Of a stretch of DNA of 34,117 nucleotides, positions 7,569 to 15,568 are shown in pieces. How positions within the stretch are numbered: the first letter of the stretch is position 1; each line of letters starts with the position of its first letter. A program made the translations under genes and the position numbers. Source of the DNA: Planctomycetota bacterium (lineage in GTDB: Bacteria; Planctomycetota; Planctomycetia; Pirellulales; PLA5); assembly GCA_003576845.1 (NCBI GenBank), contig QEVJ01000058.1, positions 1-34,117 of the forward strand, given 5' to 3'. The notes under the pieces are model-generated. The model was not told the DNA's origin. It did not search any database and saw nothing but the letters and a program-made list of their open reading frames with translations.

Positions 7569-9530
7569 ATGACCCACAAGTTCGACGCTTACTACAAATG
7601 GTTCGGCATCCGGCCCGAGGAACAGCCGCCGGACCATTATCGGTTGCTCGGCATTCGGCCGTTCGAGCAGGACGCGGACGTCATCTCGAACGCGGCCGAT
7701 CAGCGGATGAGCCATCTGCGGTCGCTGCAAACCGGTCCCCACGCGGTCGAGTCGCAGCGAATCCTGAACGAGGTCTCGAAAGCCCGCGTAACGCTGCTCG
7801 ATGCCGAAAGAAAGCTGGCCTACGACGTCGCGTTGCGCAAAAAGATCGCGGCCGCGGCGGCTGCGGATAGACCCGGAGCGCGTCGAGCTGCCGATACAAG
7901 CACCTCGGGCCTCGAACCGCTCGGATCGCTCGCCGACGAGGGCGAGTTGGACTTCGGCGACGCCCCTTTCGAGAGCCGCGCATCGAGTGCCGCCGCGTTT
8001 CCCTCGACCGCGACGATGGTTCGCTCGGGGCAGCGCCGCGGTCGATCGTCGCCCCTGGCGAAGCTGGCGAGCGTCGCGTTCGGCCTCGCGCTTGGGTCGG
8101 TCGTCGTGTACGCGGCGCTCGGAAACTTTGCGGGGATCGACCCGCTGGGAATCTTTCCCCGTCGCGACGGTGGAGCGGAAACAACCCGCGACGCGGCCGA
8201 CGGGAACGGCGAATCCGCAGTTGCATCCAAGGCCACACGAAGCGGAGGCCCGTCGGAGAGCGTGCAAGGCGGCTCCGACGATCGTAGTTCGGAAGCCGCA
8301 GATTCGCCCGGCGTGGGGAATTCGCGCATCCCGCCGCGCGACCCGCGCGGAACGGCCGCGAACCGGGCGCCTCCGAACGGAATCGAACGGCCTTCCGCCG
8401 CCAAACCCGCCGGACAGCACGAGTCCCCCAGCGCCGATCCATTCGCCGGCATTCCGCCGCACGTCGCGCTACCCGCCGTATCCGATACATCGCCGCACGT
8501 GCTCGCCCGCATCGGAGGAGCATCCGAGCGAATGCAGGAATTGTCATTGCTTGCCGACGCCGCGGCGCTCGAAGACGGCCATACGCTTGAACTCGTCGCG
8601 GCAAGCACGACCGACGCGCGGCGCTGGGAGGTTCGCTTGCGCAATGCCGAGACTGCACCGAGTGCTGCTGCGGCGGAGGATTTGGCGGAGACATTAGCGG
8701 AGTTCACCCTCGATGGAACTGCGCTGACGTTTCGCTGGCAGGATTCGGCCGCCGGCATTCCCGTTGCGGCGCAAGTGCAGAATTGCTTGCTCAAGCTTCG
8801 CGTGGCGGAAATCGAAACGGTGTTGCGACTGCGCCGATCCGAGGTCCGGCCGGCGCATGTGCTCGACTTCGCGACGGCGGCGAGCCTCGTCGAAATCCCG
8901 CTCGACGCGGCGCCGAAGGCCGAGTCGCTGATGTTGGAGATCGGACCGGCCGAGGCGCTTCCGTGGGGATCGGAATTCGAAGACGAGCGGAGCCGCGTTC
9001 GCTTCGTAACCCCGACGAAGGAAAAGGTAGTGGTCCTGCTCACTGCGATCACCGACGCGGACCGGCCCGAATTGCCAATCGAACCGCAGGCGACGCGCAA
9101 GGGGCTGCAACTGCGGATCGCGCCGCGGCTGGTGAGTCCCAAGGGCGAGAGTTCCCTGTCGCTCTCGGCGATCACCGATACGCGCAAGAGGTACTCCGTG
9201 CTGAAAATCAAGACCGACAAGCTTTGGAGCGAACTGAAAGAGCAACAAACGGCCCTCGAGAAGCGTGAGAAAGACCTCGAACGCCGCGTGCGCGGCGGGG
9301 CGAGCGCGGCGGCAAGACGCGAGCTTTCCCTCGCGACCGCACAATTGAGCCAAGTAAATGCCGCGTTCAAGAAAGTCGACGCCGACAGGATGGAAGTCGA
9401 CAGCGTCCTTGCCGCGCTCGCGCCGGCGGAGGAACTGATCGGCGAATTGCACAAAAAGGGAAAGATACCTTACCGCGTCTATGCGACGGTCGCCGAGACG
9501 GAAATCGACCTCGTGCGGGCGCTGGAATAG
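7569..9530 (+). CDS. membrane protein with J-like N-terminal domain and C-terminal coiled coil
   Basis: A 653-residue protein of unknown function. Residues 20-95 resemble a J domain (DHYRLLGI, then LNEVSKARVTLLDAERKLAYD) but lack the HPD tripeptide needed to stimulate DnaK, so a DnaK co-chaperone role is unlikely. Such J-like modules are frequent at the start of planctomycete membrane proteins. A low-complexity linker leads to one membrane helix (about 165-189), then a disordered Ser/Pro/Ala-rich stretch (200-300), a probably folded beta-rich region (305-545) and a charged coiled coil (550-625). The topology suggests a cytoplasmic J-like head with the rest outside. ATG 7569 is chosen because the J-like region begins there; the frame is open upstream. 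It lies 106 bases after ccsBA, with a separate promoter possible. Confidence 0.85.
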   Translation: MTHKFDAYYKWFGIRPEEQPPDHYRLLGIRPFEQDADVISNAADQRMSHLRSLQTGPHAVESQRILNEVSKARVTLLDAERKLAYDVALRKKIAAAAAADRPGARRAADTSTSGLEPLGSLADEGELDFGDAPFESRASSAAAFPSTATMVRSGQRRGRSSPLAKLASVAFGLALGSVVVYAALGNFAGIDPLGIFPRRDGGAETTRDAADGNGESAVASKATRSGGPSESVQGGSDDRSSEAADSPGVGNSRIPPRDPRGTAANRAPPNGIERPSAAKPAGQHESPSADPFAGIPPHVALPAVSDTSPHVLARIGGASERMQELSLLADAAALEDGHTLELVAASTTDARRWEVRLRNAETAPSAAAAEDLAETLAEFTLDGTALTFRWQDSAAGIPVAAQVQNCLLKLRVAEIETVLRLRRSEVRPAHVLDFATAASLVEIPLDAAPKAESLMLEIGPAEALPWGSEFEDERSRVRFVTPTKEKVVVLLTAITDADRPELPIEPQATRKGLQLRIAPRLVSPKGESSLSLSAITDTRKRYSVLKIKTDKLWSELKEQQTALEKREKDLERRVRGGASAAARRELSLATAQLSQVNAAFKKVDADRMEVDSVLAALAPAEELIGELHKKGKIPYRVYATVAETEIDLVRALE

Positions 9531-9557
9531 CGACCAACGGCAATCGACGCCGCGGAA

Positions 9558-10754
9558 TCAATGATCGCGCACCCGGCGAGCAAGGATGGCCACGGTTTTG
9601 CCCGCATGTGGCGCGGCGATCAGCGTCAGGGCCTCGTCGCCATGCAGGGCAAGCCGGCGGCGGAGCGTTTCCGGATCGATCGGCACGCCGCGTTTCTTGA
9701 TTTCGACCCGGCCGACGCGCCGCGTTCGCAGCGCGGCTTTTACCCGCTTGATTTCGAGCGGCAGGACTTCGAGCACCTCGAACGACGCGAGCAACGGGTC
9801 GTCGACCGCTGCGTCGCCGGTGAGATACGGAATCCGCGCCGCGACGGGCGACAATCCGCGCCGCGCGGCGAGATCGCCCCAGATGCCCGCGGCGAGCACC
9901 GCGGCGTGCGGTTCGTAAAGGAATCGTCCGATGCGGATCGCCGTCTCGACGTGCACGTCGCGGTTGCCGACGAACGAACGCGCGGTTCCGCCGTCAAGTG
10001 AAGTAACCGTTCGCTGGCCGGGTTGCGACGCCAGCGCGCCGAACCACGCGACGAGCTGCTGACATTGCCGGTCGTGACCGATCCATTCGAGTTCGGCCTC
10101 GGCTGCCCAATGCGGCGGCAACTCCGCGGCGGGCGCGAGCTTGACCGCCGCGTTCGCGTTCGCCCCACGGAGCGCGTCGATGGCCGCGTCGCTCGGCTCG
10201 TGCAGCGCGACGCGGGTCGTGCGATTCCCCTCGGGCCGGCGGTCGGGATCGATGTGCCACGCGGAGAACCGCGATACGTCGAACTCGCCGGCGTCTGTGG
10301 ATTGCACTTCCGCACGCATGCGATCAGATTCGCCGCACACCACTTCGAGGTTGGCTCGCGCGACGTGGGCGACAATCGTGTCGCAATCGACGCCGACCGT
10401 CGGCCCGCGAGTTGCCAGCGCCATCAGGTCGCCGCCGATGCCGCAACACAGATCGGCGGCCGGTTCGTCGACTGCAAAACGGCTCGCTTTATACCGAGCG
10501 ATCGTTTCGTCGGTCGCCTGTTCCAGTCCGCGAACCGTGAAGAACATGCGAGGCGCCGCCGAGAACTTGCGAACCGCACGGCGGCGGAGCTCGGCTTGTT
10601 CCTGCACGAGCGCGGCCCGCATGGCAGAAAGTTCCTGGCGCAGTCTAGTGGCGCATTCGAGCGGCGAATCGCTTAACGATCCGGCCAATGCGAGCCAGGG
10701 CGCGGCATCGCCACTAGTTAGCCAGCGAAAGTCGTCGATCGAGGCGGCAATCAT
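9558..10754 (-). CDS. class I SAM-dependent methyltransferase with THUMP-like C-terminal domain
   Basis: A 398-residue cytoplasmic protein. Residues 98-125 hold the SAM-binding glycine motif (DLCCGIGGDLMALA at 101-114) followed by an acidic strand end (VGVDCD, 120-125). HIDPDRR at 167-173 fits the motif IV position, where the DPxR form is common. The C-terminal 60 residues (RVGRVEIKKRGVPIDPETLR, then LHGDEALTLIA) match the small THUMP-like domain found at the end of this methyltransferase family, which suggests an RNA substrate; the exact target is unknown. It converges on the J-like protein gene with only 27 bases between the stops and has the downstream BBP7 gene on the same strand behind it. 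Nothing in the neighbourhood explains its role. Confidence 0.85.
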   Translation of the reverse strand: MIAASIDDFRWLTSGDAAPWLALAGSLSDSPLECATRLRQELSAMRAALVQEQAELRRRAVRKFSAAPRMFFTVRGLEQATDETIARYKASRFAVDEPAADLCCGIGGDLMALATRGPTVGVDCDTIVAHVARANLEVVCGESDRMRAEVQSTDAGEFDVSRFSAWHIDPDRRPEGNRTTRVALHEPSDAAIDALRGANANAAVKLAPAAELPPHWAAEAELEWIGHDRQCQQLVAWFGALASQPGQRTVTSLDGGTARSFVGNRDVHVETAIRIGRFLYEPHAAVLAAGIWGDLAARRGLSPVAARIPYLTGDAAVDDPLLASFEVLEVLPLEIKRVKAALRTRRVGRVEIKKRGVPIDPETLRRRLALHGDEALTLIAAPHAGKTVAILARRVRDH

Positions 10755-10823
10755 GGCCGCCTCATTCTACCGATGCATAGAGACGCTCAAAGGTCGCCGC
10801 GTCGTGCAAACCGCAGGCGTACG

Positions 10824-12341
10824 CTACCAGCGGACTTCCACGCCCGCGTTGAAACCGTAGAGCAACAGATACGTTTGATCGAACTTCGAGGCCGGCGCGG
10901 GATCGCCCGTCGGGTTGTTGGCCGGCGGGAAGAACGTCGGGTTGAGGTTGCGGTCGATCTGATTGCCCGGCCGGGCGACCCGGTTAACGTATACGGCGTT
11001 GGCCCCGAGTTTCAGGCTGATGTAGTCGTTTACCTGAAACGCGACGGCCATTTCCGCTTCCGGCATAAGCGTGAACGCATTGCGGACCTGGCTGCCGATG
11101 TTCAGCCCGGGCTGAGCAAGGAAGCCGCCGAGGCCAGGACTTTCGACGAAGCCCAACACGCCGCCGGGGTTGACCGCCGTATTGCCGCGGACGTTCACGC
11201 TTTGCTCCGTGTTGCCGATGCCGAGCTTGCCGAGCATGTTGAGCGACCAGCGACCGCGATGAATCTCGCCGGACAGGCCGACCTCGCCGCCGTGAAAATC
11301 GTTCGTGGCGTCGAACTCGTCGACGCGGCGGATCAGCGTGCCGGGGGCCACAAGGCCGCCGGACGGATTGTTGAGCGTCACCACGTCGGTGATGTTGATG
11401 CCTTCGTCGAGCCGGAAGTAACGATAGCCGAGCAGCCAGTCCGTGCGGATGTTTCGCTCGAAATCGGTCCACAGCACGTGCCGCCGGGTGAGGGCGAACG
11501 AGTGGATGTCGCTCGATGCCGACACGTTGATCGTGCCGTCGACGTCGTAAGTAAACGGACCCTGGCCGAGGTCGATCGTCAGGGCCGGGCCGGAGATGAG
11601 CGAAGCGTCTTCGGCGCCGACCGCCGTGTTGAAGAACGGGCGCGCCAAGAGCGGACCGGCGGCGGTGCTCGATGCCGTGAAGTTCGCTTCCTGGCCGTTG
11701 AGGCCGAAGTATTCCGCCTGATAGCCGACGAACTGGCCATCGACGGCCCACCACCCGAGGCGCGCCCGGCCGCCGTCGCGCCAATCGCCCGCCAGCGATC
11801 CGTCGCCGAACAGGATCTCCGCGCCGGGCAATCGGCCGGCGACCGCGGGAGCGGTTCCGACCGGGCTTTGAGTGACCAGCGCCGGTACGTCGTAACCACG
11901 GGCGCGCCAACGAAGATAATCGACTTCCGCCCACCAGCGGTCGTTCACGCCCGTGAGTTCTTCGTGCAAATCGCCGGTCATGCCCGCGGTCGGCGAGAAA
12001 TCGCGCGTGTCGCCGGGACCGCAATCGGGTTCGAAGGTCGTCACGACGTTTTGCCATTTGCCGTCGATCGGCAGCGGCTGAGCGCCGGCACGGGAAACGC
12101 GTTCAGAGGCCACGGGCATGGCGCCGATCGTCTTCGAGCGACCCGCGAGCGACTCGGTGTGGCTCGCGGCTGACGCAGCCCCTTGGTTCAGGTCCACGGC
12201 CGGCTGCTGCACGGTCGCACGCGGCGTGGGCGCCGGGGCGTCGTAGGCTGAGGGCGTCTCGCCCATCGCCCCCGAAATGCTCGCCAGCCAGGCAAGGCAA
12301 GCCAGCAGGATTCGCTCACGGGTTCGTCGTGCAATCATCAT
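10824..12341 (-). CDS. BBP7-family outer-membrane beta-barrel protein
   Basis: A 505-residue secreted protein. The start at ATG 12341 gives a signal peptide (residues 1-27, ending SISGAMG); the frame is open further upstream but without signal-like sequence. Residues 130-505 have the layout of the planctomycete BBP7 family: NDRWWAEVDYLRWR (133-146), LLGYRYFRLDEGI (303-315), then alternating amphipathic strands such as RWSLNMLGKLGIGN. The last residue is Trp in a terminal strand (YGFNAGVEVRW), as expected for recognition by the BAM complex. Residues 28-125 are a Pro/Ala-rich linker. It presumably sits in the outer membrane; whether it is a pore or a structural protein is not known. Confidence 0.88.
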   Translation of the reverse strand: MMIARRTRERILLACLAWLASISGAMGETPSAYDAPAPTPRATVQQPAVDLNQGAASAASHTESLAGRSKTIGAMPVASERVSRAGAQPLPIDGKWQNVVTTFEPDCGPGDTRDFSPTAGMTGDLHEELTGVNDRWWAEVDYLRWRARGYDVPALVTQSPVGTAPAVAGRLPGAEILFGDGSLAGDWRDGGRARLGWWAVDGQFVGYQAEYFGLNGQEANFTASSTAAGPLLARPFFNTAVGAEDASLISGPALTIDLGQGPFTYDVDGTINVSASSDIHSFALTRRHVLWTDFERNIRTDWLLGYRYFRLDEGINITDVVTLNNPSGGLVAPGTLIRRVDEFDATNDFHGGEVGLSGEIHRGRWSLNMLGKLGIGNTEQSVNVRGNTAVNPGGVLGFVESPGLGGFLAQPGLNIGSQVRNAFTLMPEAEMAVAFQVNDYISLKLGANAVYVNRVARPGNQIDRNLNPTFFPPANNPTGDPAPASKFDQTYLLLYGFNAGVEVRW

Positions 12342-12783
12342 GTCGCGGGCCCACCCTGACGGTTGCGGAAGCGCAGTGGGAACGTCTGCGCGTTGTATGG
12401 ATCGTGTCCACCATATCGTTTCGGCAGACTGGGAAAAGAATTCCAATCTTTCGGATGATTCCGATAAAACGGGCACGCCGGCGGTGCTAGCGATCGCCGC
12501 GATGGGAAGCGATTCCGGGGCGAAGGACGACGGCGCCGTTGTGCGGTGACGCGGCGGAAGTCGCCAAGCCTCCCTAGAATCCATCGTTTGCCGATTACTG
12601 CTTATCGCCGACGCTCGGAAGTCTGGGTAGCTTCCGATACGGCTTGCAAGAGAACCTGGTCAAGCTGGGAAGACTTGCATCGCGACTCGTACCGAGACAA
12701 AACGACCGGGGAGCCCCGTATCCGGGCGTCCCGGTCGCGAGTCGCAAAGGCAAGATTTCGCTCGGGGCGGTGCGGCGCGTTGG
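12342..12783. other. intergenic region, 442 bases, no gene seen
   Basis: This stretch lies between the BBP7 and PEP-CTERM genes, both on the minus strand, and should contain the BBP7 promoter. I could not find a convincing pair of boxes. It is relatively AT-rich around 12430-12470, where a small palindrome TCGGATGATTCCGA (12451-12464) lies about 110 bases before the BBP7 start. A larger nested inverted repeat occupies 12682-12745. Confidence 0.6.
12682..12745. repeat. nested three-stem inverted repeat
   Basis: The outer arms GCGACTCG (12682-12689) and CGAGTCGC (12738-12745) enclose CGACCGGG (12703-12710) and CCCGGTCG (12730-12737). These in turn enclose CCCG/CGGG (12715-12718 and 12723-12726). 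All three stems are perfect. The right arms of the outer and middle stems abut, leaving only a 13-base bulge on the left. It lies 38 bases past the stop of the PEP-CTERM gene and may terminate or stabilise that transcript, but no T-run follows. Confidence 0.6.
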
Positions 12784-13638
12784 TCAGGCCGCGCGTCGCC
12801 GTCGCCGGCGATATGCCGCATACGGGCAGACCACGCCGGCGACCGCCAGCATTGCCAGCGAACTGGGCTCGGCGACCACGGCGCTCTGCGAAAACCGCTC
12901 CGAGCCGATCAGCGTCATGTCGTGCATGGACTGCATGACCATCGAGGTGCCGCTGGCGCCGTTGGCATCGGTCCCATAAAGATTGTTCACGAGGCCGTAT
13001 TCGAAAAACCGCACCGGCGTCATGGCGAACTCGGTGGGAACGCCGCCGAGCGCATCCTTGTAGACGACCGACACCAGGCCGTTGTCGTCGCGGTTGCCGA
13101 TCATCGAAAAGTCCTTCTGCCAGAGCGAATTCTCGTAGTCGGCCAGTTGCCCCGTCGCCGTGTTCGCAATCCGCACCTGGAACGTGAACGAATCGCCCGG
13201 GTTGAGTCCCTGCGGAAACTCGACCTGCAAGAACGGTTTCATGTCGCCCATGAAGGCCATATCGCTGTGCGAGGTAATCGTGGCCACGCCGTCGTCGGGC
13301 TGCTCGAAAAACGCGAACGAGTCGAACATGAATCGCGGGTCGCCGAAGTCGATCCGCACACTGTGCATCTGCATCGCGCTCGTCGCATCGTTCGTAATCC
13401 GGATGAACGGCGCGCTACGCAGCGACGCGTACTGAATCGGCGTCTTCCACATGGCATAATGTTGGGCCACCGGATCGTTCGGGTTCAGCATCAAGTTGAG
13501 ATCCTGACCGAAGTCGATGTGGTAGGCGACCGTCGGGTTGGAAGGCCCTTGGGCGCGGGAGACATCGCCGACGAATGCCCAAGCAGCGGCGACCGCCAGG
13601 GCGAGCGCGATTCTGGTCTTGCCGTTCACGTTGTTCAT
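12784..13638 (-). CDS. PEP-CTERM-sorted secreted protein
   Basis: A 284-residue exported protein. ATG 13638 gives a signal peptide of about 29 residues (NGKTRIALALAVAAAWAFVG, ending VSRAQG); an ATG ten codons upstream is in frame but would precede it with polar sequence. The C-terminal 31 residues are a PEP-CTERM sorting tag: AEPSS (E257-P258), a hydrophobic helix (LAMLAVAGVV) and a run of six arginines. Such tags are processed by an exosortase and usually accompany surface or extracellular polysaccharide. No exosortase is in the window. The body (30-250) has no motif I recognise; it is beta-rich, with phrases such as TFQVRIANTATG. It is followed by the nested inverted repeat. Confidence 0.88.
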   Translation of the reverse strand: MNNVNGKTRIALALAVAAAWAFVGDVSRAQGPSNPTVAYHIDFGQDLNLMLNPNDPVAQHYAMWKTPIQYASLRSAPFIRITNDATSAMQMHSVRIDFGDPRFMFDSFAFFEQPDDGVATITSHSDMAFMGDMKPFLQVEFPQGLNPGDSFTFQVRIANTATGQLADYENSLWQKDFSMIGNRDDNGLVSVVYKDALGGVPTEFAMTPVRFFEYGLVNNLYGTDANGASGTSMVMQSMHDMTLIGSERFSQSAVVAEPSSLAMLAVAGVVCPYAAYRRRRRRAA

Positions 13639-14219
13639 GGTGTTGTCCGTTCGCGTTGCAATTACCATCGCCGGTCGATCGTCCGCGGCGAAGCATGGAT
13701 TGGCTGGTGATTACGTCCGAGTGGCAGTGCGGCCGTCGATGCGCAGCGTAAGCGCGCACGATGGGCCAATTCGTTGTCCAAAGGGCGAAGAAACGCCGGC
13801 GCAAAGCGGGCGAACATGCAGACGCACCCCAGCGCAGCGCGCACCCCGATCGCTGCGACGGCCCAACGGGTCGCGCCGCGATACGGACGAGGCAATGCAG
13901 CGAGAAGGGTTCGCCGACGACTCGAAAGCCGATGGGCGATGGTCGCATCGCATCCACGCGAAGCGGAAGCAGCACCGCCATCGCCGGCCGCGACCTAGAG
14001 CAATTCAAGCCGAACCACGCGCATCCGAATGCGCAGCGTCATCCGCCAGGGGAAGACGGTCCGGCAAAGCCAAGTCTACGGACAGCGAGTCACAGTAGCT
14101 GCGCCGCGAAACACGCGTGCGGCGCCGACTTGGTCTTCATGAGAACGAACTCTCGAAAAGTCGAGGTTTCCGCCGGGAAATCCGCAAAAAACGGCTACAG
14201 CTTCCCGACGACTCAACTT

Positions 14220-14248
14220 ATCCTAATCGGCAAACTTTACCACGTCAA
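14220..14248 (-). promoter_or_regulatory. candidate sigma-70-type promoter
   Basis: On the minus strand TTGACG (14248-14243) and TAGGAT (14225-14220) are exactly 17 bases apart, matching 5/6 and 4/6 of the vegetative consensus. The site lies in one of the few AT-rich patches here, directly after the stem-loops at the end of the secretion operon. The next gene on this strand starts 575 bases on, so the product would be a long leader or a separate RNA. Confidence 0.4.
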
Positions 14249-14249
14249 G

Positions 14250-14301
14250 CATTGGGCCGAATTTTCCTGGGGAAATCCCCCCAATGCGCCGCCCGGCGGC
14301 G
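14250..14301 (-). terminator. structured 3' end of the secretion operon, possible terminator
   Basis: CGCCGCC (14287-14293) and GGCGGCG (14295-14301) form a near-continuous palindrome 13 bases past the gspF stop. Next to it CATTGGG (14250-14256) pairs with CCCAATG (14280-14286), enclosing GGGG-AAAT-CCCC (14269-14280; one base is shared). No clear T-run follows, so termination is inferred only from position and density of structure. Confidence 0.4.
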
Positions 14302-14314
14302 TTTCAAAGACGCG

Positions 14315-15511
14315 CTAACCCGCCCGGCGGCTGAGCGAGAAGATCGGGAGCAGCAGCGACAGCCCGATCGTGCCGACGACGACGCCCATGATGCCGATCA
14401 TGATCGGCTCGATCAGGCTCGTGGCCGTTTTGAGCGACGTTTCGACCTCCCGGTCGTAGAACGTGCTGACCCGCTTGAGCACGTCGTCGAGCCGGCCGGA
14501 CTGCTCGCCCGACGCGATCATCTGCACGAGCGTCGGCGGAACGAGCGGGTGGTTGGCGAGCGCCTCACAAATCTGTTCGCCTCCGGTGACGCGCTGCCGG
14601 ACCTCCTCCCACAGGTCGCGGTAGAGGTAATTCCCGGCCGACTCGCCGCAGAGCCGCAGCGAATCGAGCGTCGACACGCCCGCGCCGATCATCGTGCCGA
14701 GCGTGCTGATCGAGCGGCTCAAGATGATTTTGCGAAAGAGCGGCCCGAGCATCGGCAGGTTCAACAGCGCGCGGTCCCATGCGCGTTTGCCGGACTCCGT
14801 TCGCTTCCACATGACCAGCCCGACGATCGAACCGACGACGACGATGAGCCAAGCGTACCAATACTCTACCAGCACGTGAGACGCCGCCATCATGAACTCG
14901 GTGATTTGCGGAAGCTTCACGCCCTTGCGCGAAAACAGCGGCGTGAACTTCGGCATGATGAACGTCAAGAGAAAGATCGTCACGGCCAGCGCGAGCCCGG
15001 CAATGACGCACGGATAGGTCATCGCGGCGCGGATTTTCGCCCGGGCTTCCATCCGGGCGCGGAGATAATCGGCGACCCGATCGAGCATTTCGCCGAGCGT
15101 GCCGGAGGCTTCGCTGGCGCGGACGAGCGCGACGTAGGTGGCGTCGAAATACGCGGGGTGGTTTTGCAGGGCGCTCGAGAAATCGCTGCCGCCCTCGACC
15201 GACGTTTGCAGCGACATCAGCAACTGCTTCAGCTTCGCGTTCTGCTCTTGCGAGATCAGGCCCTGCAGGGCCGACGAAAGCGTGATGCCCGTGTCGACCA
15301 TCACGGCCAACTGCGTGGTGATGTTGGCGATGTCGCGGCGCGACACCCGCCCGCCGAGCAGCGGAGCCGCGTCGTCGGCCTCGTCCCCAACGTCGAGCAC
15401 CGTATAGCCGTCGCGGCGAAGCTGCTGCGTGGCGTCCGCGGCGTCGAGCGCCGAGATCTTGCCTTCGATGATCTTACCGAGCGCGTTGCGGGCTTTGTAG
15501 ACGTAAGCCAT
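14315..15511 (-). CDS. gspF: type II secretion / type IV pilus inner-membrane platform protein GspF (PilC)
   Basis: A 398-residue polytopic membrane protein of normal length for the family. It begins with the conserved YVYKARNALGKIIEG. Two T2SSF domains follow: about 58-180 (TTQLAVMVDTGITLSSAL, then SGTLGEMLDRVADYL) and about 265-390 (TLGTMIGAGVSTLDSLR, then SGEQSGRLDDVLKRV). Membrane helices lie near 167-187, 219-236 and 367-392. GspF is the rotor-like platform that the ATPase GspE acts on to add or remove pilin subunits. AGGAG precedes the ATG at a good distance. It is the last gene of the operon, 57 bases after gspE, and structured DNA follows its stop. Confidence 0.95.
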   Translation of the reverse strand: MAYVYKARNALGKIIEGKISALDAADATQQLRRDGYTVLDVGDEADDAAPLLGGRVSRRDIANITTQLAVMVDTGITLSSALQGLISQEQNAKLKQLLMSLQTSVEGGSDFSSALQNHPAYFDATYVALVRASEASGTLGEMLDRVADYLRARMEARAKIRAAMTYPCVIAGLALAVTIFLLTFIMPKFTPLFSRKGVKLPQITEFMMAASHVLVEYWYAWLIVVVGSIVGLVMWKRTESGKRAWDRALLNLPMLGPLFRKIILSRSISTLGTMIGAGVSTLDSLRLCGESAGNYLYRDLWEEVRQRVTGGEQICEALANHPLVPPTLVQMIASGEQSGRLDDVLKRVSTFYDREVETSLKTATSLIEPIMIGIMGVVVGTIGLSLLLPIFSLSRRAG

Positions 15512-15568
15512 GCTCTCATCTCCTCGTGAACTCGCCTGCGGTCGCCTTCATCGAAGGACCCGATCGGG

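Larger units (their letters stand above)
13639..14314. other. intergenic region, 676 bases, no protein gene seen
   Basis: This stretch separates the 3' end of the secretion operon from the PEP-CTERM gene. Overlapping frames on both strands are rich in Arg, Ser and Pro and look like chance products of high GC. The part nearest gspF (14250-14301) is highly self-complementary. A promoter-like pair at 14248-14220 on the minus strand points into the remaining 580 bases towards the PEP-CTERM gene. No tRNA or known riboswitch pattern was recognised. Confidence 0.6.

Noticed and set aside
10773-12173. 466-codon plus-strand frame opposite the BBP7 gene
   Set aside because: It lies antisense to a recognisable beta-barrel gene and has the Arg/Val-rich look of GC-driven antisense frames.
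13415-14098. Open frames in both directions in the gap before the PEP-CTERM gene
   Set aside because: No ribosome sites, low-complexity Arg/Ser/Pro composition and no motif; treated as non-coding.
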